A stretch of 6,923 nt of DNA from an uncultured Bacillota bacterium (GCA_946628525.1 CAMOWO010000041.1:1-6923), one strand, 5' to 3'. Numbered from the stretch's first letter, positions 1 to 6,163 are shown. The notes: a model not told the origin generated them from the letters alone. Numbers and translations: made by a program.

Positions 1-263
1 TTTTGGCCGGCAACCGCTGAAGAAATTTTGTGCTTGCCGGCTCTTTCAGCGGTAAACGTGGAATTAGGGCCAGTGACCGCTGAAGAAATCGATGAGAATT
101 TGATACGGAAGCCCGCGAACAGGTTGGCAGAGCATATAAACGGGTGTATTTTATATTTCTTCAGCGGTAAATGCTCGTATGAAGGGGTTTACCGCTGAAA
201 CGAAATCTCCGGCAATTATTTCTTCAGCGGTAATGTTGTGGATCTGAGGGTTTACCGCTGAAG
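1..263. repeat. Array of alternately oriented short repeats (array 1, TTTACCGCTGAAGAAAT family)
   Basis: Seven copies of the 9-bp core ACCGCTGAA or its complement TTCAGCGGT alternate strictly in orientation: plus at 13-21, minus at 45-53, plus at 76-84, minus at 160-168, plus at 191-199, minus at 223-231, plus at 254-262. Core-to-core steps are 32, 31, 84, 31, 32 and 31 bp. Most copies extend to TTTACCGCTGAAGAAAT. Read as minus-arm to plus-arm units, there are three complete 40-bp units (45-84, 160-199, 223-262), with loosely similar interiors (a GTGGAT..GAGGG-like stretch followed by TTTACC in two of them). The arm at 13-21 would be the right half of a fourth unit beginning outside the window. 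Units are spaced 23 bp, except for one 75-bp gap at 85-159. No open reading frame in this stretch looks real. Function is unknown. Candidates are DNA sites for a dimeric protein, RNA hairpins or a non-autonomous mobile element. Confidence 0.9.
6..41. repeat. GC-rich inverted repeat overlapping the first array arm
   Basis: GCCGGCAA at 6-13 is perfectly complementary to TTGCCGGC at 34-41, enclosing 20 nt that contain the first array motif. It could form a competing hairpin with the array arms at 13-21 and 45-53. It is not followed by a T-tract on either strand, so it is not a convincing terminator. It may belong to whatever lies left of the window. Confidence 0.5.
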
Positions 264-296
264 CGCATCACCGTGCAGACCTTTGGAAGACATGTC

Positions 297-309
297 GGGC
301 GGACCGCCC
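297..309. other. Short perfect palindrome upstream of the operon promoter
   Basis: GGGCGG at 297-302, one base, then CCGCCC at 304-309 form a 6-bp inverted repeat, about 65 bp upstream of the proposed -10 element. It could be an operator or a small hairpin. No T-tract follows, and chance is possible. The rest of 264-350 shows nothing else recognisable. Confidence 0.25.
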
Positions 310-350
310 ATTTCTGAACAGCAATGAGTGTTATCTGCCCGATCATTTCG

Positions 351-381
351 CTGTCACGACGCCAAAGATTTATGATATAAT
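351..381 (+). promoter_or_regulatory. Extended -10 promoter of the surface-protein operon
   Basis: TATAAT at 376-381 is preceded by TGA at 373-375, giving the extended -10 form TGnTATAAT. The -35 region is weak: CTGTCA at 351-356 with a long 19-bp spacer, which fits reliance on the extended -10. Transcription would start near 388, leaving a leader of about 55 nt to the ATG at 444. The repeat array ends about 110 bp upstream of this promoter. Confidence 0.65.
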
Positions 382-443
382 GTTCCACGTATGACACAAT
401 AACAAAAGCAGAACATGAAATATACTGGGAGGAAGACAACACA

Positions 444-2033
444 ATGAGGAAAGGATGTACAAGAAGGTACAGCGTGGCCATCATAACGACGTTCATGATG
501 TTTTGTACGCTGCTGGCACCGATGGCTGAGATCACAGGATCGGTTGCTTATGCAGACGGAGAGCAGACCGTGGAGGTCGAGAACCAGAACAGTGATGGCG
601 CAGGCAGTAACGGCAAGAGCGGTGACAACACCGGAGGCCAGAACGTCGACAAGGGCGGCAGTGAGAACCCTGGTCAGAAAGGTGGCGGTACAGCGGAGAA
701 TAGCCAGAACGACAATCCGGGCACAGCGCCGGACAGCAATGCAGACAATTCGGGCAACAATCCAGGCAACGAGCCAAACGGCGACCAGAACGTCGACAAG
801 GGCGGCGACAGCGAGAATCCGGCAGGCACTGATACGCAGAACGGCTGGAAGACGATCGACGGCAACACGTATTACTACAAAGACGGCGTGATGCAGAAAG
901 AGTGGCAGGACATCGACGGCAGCAGATACTACTTTGGAAAAGAAGACGGCGTGATGCAGACCGGCCGGCAGACGATTGACGGCAGCAAATACTACTTCGG
1001 CAAAGAAGACGGCATCATGCAGACCGAGTGGCAGGACATCGACGGCAGCAGATACCACTTCGGCAAAGAAGACGGCATCATGCAGACCGGCTGGCAGACG
1101 ATCGACGGCAGCAAATACCACTTCACCAGCGAAGGCAAGATGCAGACGGGCCTCAAGAAAGTCGGCAAGAGCACGTACTACTTCGGCACCAACGGCAAGA
1201 TGCAGACGGGCCTCAAGACCATCAGCGGAAACAAGTACTATTTCAATAAGAGCGGCGTGATGCAGACCGGCCTTCTGAAGCTGAGCGGCAAGCTGTACTA
1301 CTTCGGAAGCAGCGGCAAGGCGACGAAGATCAAAGGCTGGACGACGGCCATCAAAGGCGGTAAGCGCTACGGCAACGGCGACGGCACTATAGCCATCGGC
1401 AAGAAGAAAATCGGCAAGAACCTGTACTACTTCGGCACAACCACAGGCAAGCTCGCCAAGAAGGGATTCTTCACATATAAATCAAACAGATACTACTGCG
1501 TTGGTAACGGCAAGCTGGCCACCGGGTGGAAAGCCATCGGTGACAACGGCTACTACTTCAACAAGAAGACAGCCGCAATGGCAAAGAATACGACCATCGG
1601 CCATCTGAAGATCCCGAAGTCCGGCAAGCTGGGCAAAGCATATGCACAGGGCATCCGCACTTTGGATAAGAGAGGATGGAATCTCAAGGCGGCTTACAAG
1701 TTCTCATCCAGCAAGATCAAATATGCTCACAAGGGCATGAGAAAAAAGACAAGCGAAGCGTACGCCACTTATGGATTCACGAATAAGAAGGGCAACTGCT
1801 TCGTGATGGCGGCAACGTTCTACGTCATGGCCAAGCTCCTCGGATACGACGTCCATCAGGTGAAGGGTCATGTAGGCGTCTGGTGCCCGCATTCCTGGAC
1901 GACGATAAAGCACGGCAAGAAAAAATACGTATACGACCCACAGTTCAAGAACAGGACAGGCCGCAGCGGATACAAGATCTACTACGGCAAGAAGGGGACT
2001 TGGAGATATAACAGAATGAAGAACATGAACTAG
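444..2033 (+). CDS. Secreted cell-wall-binding repeat protein with C-terminal transglutaminase-like domain
   Basis: A 529-residue exported protein. A basic start and hydrophobic stretch (about residues 10-30) end in an AYA signal peptidase site at 35-37. Residues 40-133 are a low-complexity linker rich in Gly, Asn, Asp and Ser, in which QNVDKGG occurs twice (66-72 and 115-121). Residues 135-382 hold about twelve 19-22-residue repeats of the type W..IDG..YYF...G.MQTG, the choline-binding / cell-wall-binding repeat family, expected to attach the protein non-covalently to the envelope. Residues about 383-529 form a transglutaminase-like domain. The candidate triad is Cys452 (in GNCFVMAATF), His483 (in PHSWTTI) and Asp498 (in YDPQF), in the expected order. 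Such domains act as cross-linking enzymes or cysteine peptidases, and which applies here cannot be told. GGGAGG at 427-432 serves as ribosome binding site, with a somewhat long 11-nt spacer. This is the first gene of a three-gene operon. Confidence 0.9.
   Translation: MRKGCTRRYSVAIITTFMMFCTLLAPMAEITGSVAYADGEQTVEVENQNSDGAGSNGKSGDNTGGQNVDKGGSENPGQKGGGTAENSQNDNPGTAPDSNADNSGNNPGNEPNGDQNVDKGGDSENPAGTDTQNGWKTIDGNTYYYKDGVMQKEWQDIDGSRYYFGKEDGVMQTGRQTIDGSKYYFGKEDGIMQTEWQDIDGSRYHFGKEDGIMQTGWQTIDGSKYHFTSEGKMQTGLKKVGKSTYYFGTNGKMQTGLKTISGNKYYFNKSGVMQTGLLKLSGKLYYFGSSGKATKIKGWTTAIKGGKRYGNGDGTIAIGKKKIGKNLYYFGTTTGKLAKKGFFTYKSNRYYCVGNGKLATGWKAIGDNGYYFNKKTAAMAKNTTIGHLKIPKSGKLGKAYAQGIRTLDKRGWNLKAAYKFSSSKIKYAHKGMRKKTSEAYATYGFTNKKGNCFVMAATFYVMAKLLGYDVHQVKGHVGVWCPHSWTTIKHGKKKYVYDPQFKNRTGRSGYKIYYGKKGTWRYNRMKNMN
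903..1154 (+). repeat. 126-bp tandem duplication inside the wall-binding repeats
   Basis: Two consecutive blocks, 903-1028 and 1029-1154, each encode two wall-binding repeats (residues 154-195 and 196-236). They are close to identical at DNA level over most of their length, diverging at the end of the second block. This points to recent unequal exchange or slippage. Differences include Trp to Arg at residue 175 (CGG where its counterpart, Trp217, has TGG) and Gly to Glu at residue 195. Confidence 0.75.
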
Positions 2034-2048
2034 AGTCAGGAGAACAAG

Positions 2049-2561
2049 ATGCACAAGAAAGCGATCATTACCGTATTCATCATCGTCGCAGTCGCGGTGG
2101 CAGGCTTCGGCGGATACAACATGTACAAGGCCCACCAGATCCAGAAACTTCAGGAAGCAACAACGGCACAGGTCAACAAAGTAGTGAACATGGATGACTA
2201 CCGCAAGGCCCAGCAGAAAGAGATCCGGAAGATGATGGACAGCGCAGAAGCAAAGGTGGCGGAGTCCACCACACAGGAAGAAATGGACAAGATCATGGCG
2301 GATCTCGAAAAGTCCGTGAAGCCTGTGAAGACCGACGCGCAGCTCGATAAGGAAGAAGCAGAAGCCAAGAGAAAGGCAGAAGAAGAGGCCAGAAAGAAGG
2401 CAGAAGCCGAAGCAAGAGCAAGAGCCCAGGCTGCAGCCGCAGCTGCTGCGAAGCAAAAGGCAGCTCAGAAACATAAGAGCTCCAAGAAGAGCAAAAAGAA
2501 GAGCAAGAAAAAGAGCAGTTCAGGTGGGTGTGTAAGCGATGACGCGTCAAACTTCTATTGA
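2049..2561 (+). CDS. Small membrane-anchored coiled-coil protein with lysine-rich tail, function unknown
   Basis: A 170-residue protein I do not recognise. After two lysines there is one hydrophobic segment (residues 5-22), probably an uncleaved anchor with the remainder outside the membrane. Residues 27-95 are helical and charged. Residues 97-140 are Ala/Glu/Lys-rich, probably a single long helix or coiled coil with a run of seven alanines (128-134). Residues 135-155 contain 12 lysines in 21 positions. The chain ends in a distinctive tail, GGCVSDDASNFY, with its only cysteine at 161. AGGAG at 2038-2042 lies 6 nt before the ATG. The gene starts 15 nt after the transglutaminase-like gene and its last 23 nt overlap the next gene, so co-expression is likely. 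The basic tail could bind anionic wall polymers or act as an acceptor for the neighbouring enzyme (both inference). Confidence 0.8.
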   Translation: MHKKAIITVFIIVAVAVAGFGGYNMYKAHQIQKLQEATTAQVNKVVNMDDYRKAQQKEIRKMMDSAEAKVAESTTQEEMDKIMADLEKSVKPVKTDAQLDKEEAEAKRKAEEEARKKAEAEARARAQAAAAAAAKQKAAQKHKSSKKSKKKSKKKSSSGGCVSDDASNFY

Positions 2562-3555
2562 TTCCTTCCGATACATCCGCGTGCTGGCATGCTTTGGGAT
2601 CGTGATACTCCACTCCCTCTTTGCCAGCAACGTGTATTTCGAGGACACCATAACAGCCGGGCAGCTTTTCGGATCGAAGACGGCGGAGCACCTGCTCATG
2701 TGGCCGGTACCCTGCTTTCTGATGGTCACCGGCGCCCTTTTGCTGGACCCGGAGCGGGAGATCACGCTGGGTAAGATCACAGGCAAATATCTCAGGCGCA
2801 TCCTGATCGCACTGGTGGTATTCACCCTGATTTTCCAGATCCTTGACTACATGGCAGGCGACCAACAGACCATCATCAGCGGCTGGCTGGCGAACCTTTT
2901 TCTGGGGCACAGCTGGGCCCACATGTGGTACTTTTACCTGCTGGCCGGGCTGTACCTGATGATGCCCCTCTACAGGATCATCACGAAGCACGCAGAGGAC
3001 AAGCTGATCTGGTATCTCATTGGTCTGATCCTGCTGTTCGTTTCACTGATCCCTTTGCTGGAGCTCGCCGGCATCGAGATCGCATTTTACATCCCGACGC
3101 AGGTGATCTACCCGGTGTACCTTTTCATGGGATACATGCTCTTCAAAAGTCCGCAGGAGGCGTACATCGGCATCGGCCTTGCGGCCCTCTCGACAGCCGC
3201 CATCGTGATGCTTTGCGTATACGAATACAAAGTGTCCGCGGGGGCTGACCACGTAGCGATGGAGGTTCTCTACGACTACGCGTCGCCGTTTGTGGTGGCG
3301 CAGTCCGCAGGGGTGTTCATCCTTTTCAACAAGATAAAAAGATCCGCCGGGGCGCTTCTTCGCAGCCTTGACGAGTGTTCTTTCGGGATATACATCATCC
3401 ACATGATCGGCATCCGAGCCATCATGAAGTGGTGGGGCTACGACCCGTACACCATGCCCGTCATGTTCATCGTGATGGCAGTAGTGCTGTTCTTCGCGTC
3501 CTACGCCCTCGTGTTCCCGTTCAAAAAAGTCACGGCGCAGCTGCGTCGCAAGTGA
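2539..3555 (+). CDS. Family-3 membrane acyltransferase (OafA/YrhL-like), probably envelope O-acylation
   Basis: A 338-residue polytopic membrane protein of the acyltransferase family 3, whose members transfer acetyl or other acyl groups to sugars of surface polysaccharides, peptidoglycan or small molecules. Visible family features are the N-terminal IDSFRYIRVLACFGIVILHS stretch with His25, PCFLMVTGALLL (58-69), the Arg86-Arg87 pair before a transmembrane helix, HMWYFYLLAGLYLMMPLYR (128-146), and SFGIYIIH with His288 near the C-terminus. About ten hydrophobic segments are present. The length is normal for a form without an SGNH domain. The start at 2539 places the family motif at the expected distance. 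The Shine-Dalgarno is weak (GGTGGG, 2523-2528), and the 23-nt overlap with the preceding gene suggests translational coupling. It is the last gene of the operon. The acyl acceptor cannot be predicted. Confidence 0.88.
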   Translation: MTRQTSIDSFRYIRVLACFGIVILHSLFASNVYFEDTITAGQLFGSKTAEHLLMWPVPCFLMVTGALLLDPEREITLGKITGKYLRRILIALVVFTLIFQILDYMAGDQQTIISGWLANLFLGHSWAHMWYFYLLAGLYLMMPLYRIITKHAEDKLIWYLIGLILLFVSLIPLLELAGIEIAFYIPTQVIYPVYLFMGYMLFKSPQEAYIGIGLAALSTAAIVMLCVYEYKVSAGADHVAMEVLYDYASPFVVAQSAGVFILFNKIKRSAGALLRSLDECSFGIYIIHMIGIRAIMKWWGYDPYTMPVMFIVMAVVLFFASYALVFPFKKVTAQLRRK

Positions 3556-3711
3556 ATAAGTAACCGACGAAGGGAGTGTCGCATCGGGTAAAAAACGCCA
3601 TGCTGGTAATACCTTTTTGCATATATAGCGAATCAGGTATTACCACTTCATGTTCAGAAGCACTTTTTTAATACCTTTTTTCTATATAACACGTTTAGGT
3701 ATTAAACAGAG

Positions 3712-3886
3712 GTGCTTATGCTCCCGGTAGAAGAGAAAACTGACGATCATGAGCAGATGATCTGACTATTTTAATACCTAAGACCCCATATATCACAAAA
3801 AGGTATTACCACGGGAAAAATAAATCCATGCTGGTAATACCTTTTTGCGATATATGCTCAGTTAGGTATTAAAGGGAGCGAAGCAC
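3712..3886. repeat. Inverted repeat enclosing units C and D of array 2
   Basis: GTGCTT-AT-GCTCCC at 3712-3725 is complementary to GGGAGC-G-AAGCAC at 3874-3886, giving twelve pairs with a small internal mismatch. The two arms begin just after unit B and just after unit D, so they bracket C and D. GAAGCACTT is found again at 3657-3665, between A and B. As RNA or single-stranded DNA this would make a multibranched structure. Confidence 0.55.
3745..3762. repeat. Small palindrome in the central gap of array 2
   Basis: GATCAT (3745-3750), six bases, ATGATC (3757-3762): a perfect 6-bp inverted repeat in the 63-bp gap between units B and C. It may be an additional hairpin of the array or a chance palindrome. 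Confidence 0.35.
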
Positions 3887-3904
3887 TTAATTCACAGTCT
3901 CTTT

Positions 3905-6031
3905 CTATTCCAGCAATGTCGTCTGCACCAGGTAAACTTCTTCCCGCAACTGCCTTGCTTCGGTTTCGTTGATCTTGCCTTCGAAGCGCAGACGGCGGAT
4001 CTGATCCAGCTCGATGCTCAGGGTGTTGGCGCCCACCTCCTCGTTATAGGCCCGGGCCATGCGGAACTGCTCGGCAGTATTGGCGCGCATACCTTCCGGC
4101 ATGACTACCCCGGCGTTGTGCCCGGCTTCCATCAGTTCCTCGACAGTAAGCTTGTTATCCTGCCCGAAATTGATGCGGTCCAGAACAGACTGGAGCGCCA
4201 TCTTATGCTCCTCGATCAGAACATCAGCGATCGCAGCCCGGGAAGGATCCTTTTCTTTGACCTCCTGCAGAAGCTCCAGAGCCACCATCTCCAGATCGAT
4301 CGCGAACACGCAGGTATCGTAGTAGATCCGAGCGAACTTTTCATCGTCAAAATCGTGTTTTCGGAAGCGGGCGAATCGTATCATGAAGCGCCCTTTCTTC
4401 GTTTCGAACAAAGAGCCCACGTCCTGTGCTCCCCCGAAATATCCGATGGATGCTCTGATGCCGCGAAGCATATCGTAGTACGGCATGCGGTCTGCCTCCG
4501 GCATATCGTATATATCGCGCTGCAATTCGTCAGCACGCTTTTGCTGTGCTTCAAGGACTTCGCCGATCAGAGAAGTCATATCTTCGCCTTCAGCACCTTG
4601 GGCGAATCGCAGGCGCATGAGGCGGATGCGGTAGCGCATCAGTTCGAGACGAAGCGCAGGAGAATAAGGCGAGTCGTTCCAGTCTTTCAGGATCTTGCGG
4701 AGCTCACGGATGACACTTTCGAGAACTAGCGCTCTGGCTTCGGTGAGCCTCTGATCTGCACCTTCATCTTCCTTTTTTGGGGCGAGGAGCGGCAGCAGTA
4801 TGTCAGCGAAAAGCAGAGTCCAGAGTATGACAGCGGATGTGACGAAGATGATCAGATCTCTCTGCGGGAACGGCGAGCCGTCCTCCATCGTAAGAGGGAT
4901 CGTCATGATGATAGAGAGCGTCACAGCACCCTTTGGACCTGCGAGAGTCGTCACGAGCGCGCGGTGCAGCGAATCTTTCACAGAAGAGGATCCGCGAAGC
5001 CCTGTTTCGATATCTTTATGTACAAGTTCCATCACAGCGAGCCATAGGAAACGGATCGCGATGATCGTCATTGTGAGCAGCAGCACTGCCGTCAGCACGA
5101 TCCCCGGATGTATCCCACTCATGTCTTCCGTCTGCATGACGAGCGGGAGTTGCATCCCCAGCATGACGAAGATGATCCCGTTGATGAGAAAGACGATGAC
5201 TTCCCAAAGGCTGTTCGAAATCATCTGCTTGCGTGCTTCTTCCGGCGGGATGATGTGGCCCGTCTGCTCCTGCATCATGAGACCGGCGGCCACGACGGCC
5301 AGGATCCCGCTCACGTGCAGTTCCTCCGCGAACAGGAAAAACAGAAACGGAGTGAGAACTTCATATACCACGTGAACCATGGTGCTGGCGTAGCCATGCC
5401 TTTTGAGAAGCATCATGCCGTGTTTTGCAAGAAAGCCCATGAGGATGCCGATGGCGATGCCGCCGAAGAACAGTATCGCAAAGGATCCGACGGCCTGCGC
5501 GGGATGGAAGATGCCGATCACAGCGGCGCCGATCGCGAACTGAAATGACACGACGCCGGATGCGTCGTTGATGAGTGCTTCTCCGGACAGCAGTATGGAC
5601 TGCCTCTCAGACAGAGAGATCGTAGGCCCCAGAGCGGCGACGGCTGCAGCGTCAGTAGGCCCCAGAGCGGCGGCACATGCAAAAGCTGCGGCAAGTGGTA
5701 TCGCCGGCAGCATGCCGTGCAGTACGAATCCTCCGGCTATGACGCTGACGACGACCAGCGCGATGGCCATAGAAAGAACGGACCATCTGTTGGACCACAG
5801 ATTCGTCCAGCTCGTTTCCCTGGCTTCCCGGAACAGAAGCGGTGCGATGAACAGCATCAGGAAAAGCTCTGAATCCACGTGGGCTTCCGAGAGCCTCGGT
5901 ATGAGTAAGGCAAGCACGAGACCTACTCCAATCTGTATCAGAGGGAGCGAGACTCGTGAGATCACCTGATCCAAGATGGAACATCCTGTGACACAGGCGA
6001 GAAGGATCAGTACAAATTCAAATAGTTCCAT
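3905..6031 (-). CDS. CPA1-family Na+/H+ antiporter with long cytoplasmic C-terminal domain
   Basis: A 708-residue protein. The first ~415 residues are a membrane domain of about twelve hydrophobic segments, and the last ~290 are soluble, charged and mostly helical. CPA1 features are LGPTDAAAVAAL (123-134), GEALINDASGVVSF with the Asn155-Asp156 pair expected of electroneutral exchangers (150-163), Arg327 in a helix, and GPKGAVTL (365-372). The family exchanges cytoplasmic Na+ or K+ for protons and serves pH and salt homeostasis. The exact ion is not predictable here. The start at 6031 is supported by GGAG 7 nt upstream (6042-6039) and an extended -10 promoter. The gene is divergent from bioB, convergent with the acyltransferase, and appears monocistronic. 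No truncation or frameshift is seen. Confidence 0.93.
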   Translation of the reverse strand: MELFEFVLILLACVTGCSILDQVISRVSLPLIQIGVGLVLALLIPRLSEAHVDSELFLMLFIAPLLFREARETSWTNLWSNRWSVLSMAIALVVVSVIAGGFVLHGMLPAIPLAAAFACAAALGPTDAAAVAALGPTISLSERQSILLSGEALINDASGVVSFQFAIGAAVIGIFHPAQAVGSFAILFFGGIAIGILMGFLAKHGMMLLKRHGYASTMVHVVYEVLTPFLFFLFAEELHVSGILAVVAAGLMMQEQTGHIIPPEEARKQMISNSLWEVIVFLINGIIFVMLGMQLPLVMQTEDMSGIHPGIVLTAVLLLTMTIIAIRFLWLAVMELVHKDIETGLRGSSSVKDSLHRALVTTLAGPKGAVTLSIIMTIPLTMEDGSPFPQRDLIIFVTSAVILWTLLFADILLPLLAPKKEDEGADQRLTEARALVLESVIRELRKILKDWNDSPYSPALRLELMRYRIRLMRLRFAQGAEGEDMTSLIGEVLEAQQKRADELQRDIYDMPEADRMPYYDMLRGIRASIGYFGGAQDVGSLFETKKGRFMIRFARFRKHDFDDEKFARIYYDTCVFAIDLEMVALELLQEVKEKDPSRAAIADVLIEEHKMALQSVLDRINFGQDNKLTVEELMEAGHNAGVVMPEGMRANTAEQFRMARAYNEEVGANTLSIELDQIRRLRFEGKINETEARQLREEVYLVQTTLLE

Positions 6032-6067
6032 AGTATGTCTCCGTTACAACCTTAAAGATGATACAGA

Positions 6068-6076
6068 ATTATACCA
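6068..6076 (-). promoter_or_regulatory. Extended -10 promoter of the antiporter gene
   Basis: On the minus strand TGGTATAAT (6076-6068) is a perfect extended -10 element. The region where a -35 would fall (about 6091-6096) has no good match. Transcription would start near 6061, giving a short leader of about 30 nt. Confidence 0.7.
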
Positions 6077-6098
6077 CATCTGCCCGTTGCCGCGCAGG

Positions 6099-6127
6099 TT
6101 GACATTTCTCCTACACGGGTTTACAAT
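6099..6127 (+). promoter_or_regulatory. bioB promoter (TTGACA, 17-bp spacer, TACAAT)
   Basis: TTGACA at 6099-6104 and TACAAT at 6122-6127 are separated by 17 bp, a near-consensus housekeeping promoter. Transcription would start near 6134, leaving a leader of about 27 nt, too short for a riboswitch. Both hexamers lie inside GGTTGACA (6097-6104) and GGTTTACA (6118-6125), direct near-copies 21 bp apart. GGTTTACAA equals one half-site of the E. coli biotin operator, so repression by a BirA-type regulator is possible. The opposite half-site is not seen. Confidence 0.75.
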
Positions 6128-6146
6128 CGACTTCGAAGAAGAAATG

Positions 6147-6163
6147 AGGAGGATAACGAAGTG
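6147..6163 (+). promoter_or_regulatory. Ribosome binding site that fixes the GTG start of bioB
   Basis: A perfect AGGAGG at 6147-6152 stands 8 nt before GTG at 6161-6163. The upstream ATG at 6144 is out of frame. This spacing makes GTG the clear start. Confidence 0.88.

Larger units (their letters stand above)
3583..3886. repeat. Array of four ~40-bp inverted-repeat units (array 2, GGTAATACC family)
   Basis: Four units lie between convergent genes: A 3605-3644, B 3667-3706, C 3770-3810, D 3833-3873. Each has two inverted arms, GGTAATACC (or TTTAATACC) and GGTATTACC (or GGTATTAAA), with arm centres 31-32 bp apart. One arm is followed by TTTTT and then an ATATA or ATATAT stretch; the other carries TA next to GGTATTA in three of four units. 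This polarity shows that A, B and D point one way and C the other. A-B and C-D are separated by 22 bp and B-C by 63 bp. A 23-bp segment at 3598-3620 recurs perfectly at 3826-3848. The 3556-3904 interval contains no credible gene. A classical terminator is absent, since the T-tract lies inside the loop and not after a stem. Confidence 0.92.

Noticed and set aside
1..263. CRISPR array
   Set aside because: Repeats are only 9-17 bp, alternate in orientation and have 22-23 bp spacers, two or more of which resemble each other. No cas gene is present. CRISPR repeats are longer and in direct orientation.
224..535. 103-residue minus-strand reading frame over the promoter region
   Set aside because: It covers part of the repeat array, the operon promoter and the start of the surface-protein gene on the other strand. 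It has no ribosome binding site and no recognisable family.
354..1121. 255-residue minus-strand reading frame opposite the surface protein
   Set aside because: It is the complement of a repetitive coding region, which yields long open frames by chance. The plus-strand frame has a signal peptide, repeats and a catalytic triad.
1704..2474. 256-residue minus-strand reading frame opposite the first two operon genes
   Set aside because: Its Leu/Cys/Phe-rich composition is the mirror of Lys/Glu/Gln-rich coding sequence. It spans two real genes and their junction.
3564..3588. Terminator hairpin after the acyltransferase gene
   Set aside because: The CGAC...GTCG stem is only four pairs and is followed by A residues, not T residues, on the plus strand.
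3605..3873. Bidirectional transcription terminators for the convergent genes
   Set aside because: Stems are AT-rich with loops of over 20 nt, and the T-tract lies inside the loop next to the first arm instead of after the stem. A role in termination cannot be excluded but is not supported.
1..3886. Tandem guide-RNA type arrays (TIGR-like)
   Set aside because: The spacer lengths and alternating inverted layout do not fit what I know of those arrays, and no associated Tas-like protein gene is visible.
6097..6127. Complete inverted biotin operator (TTGTAAACC...GGTTTACAA)
   Set aside because: Only the right half-site is present. At spacings of 14-16 bp to the left there is no TTGTAAACC-like sequence.
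6128..6160. Riboswitch or structured leader before bioB
   Set aside because: The predicted leader is about 27 nt, too short for a known riboswitch. Only a trivial CTTCGAAG palindrome is present.
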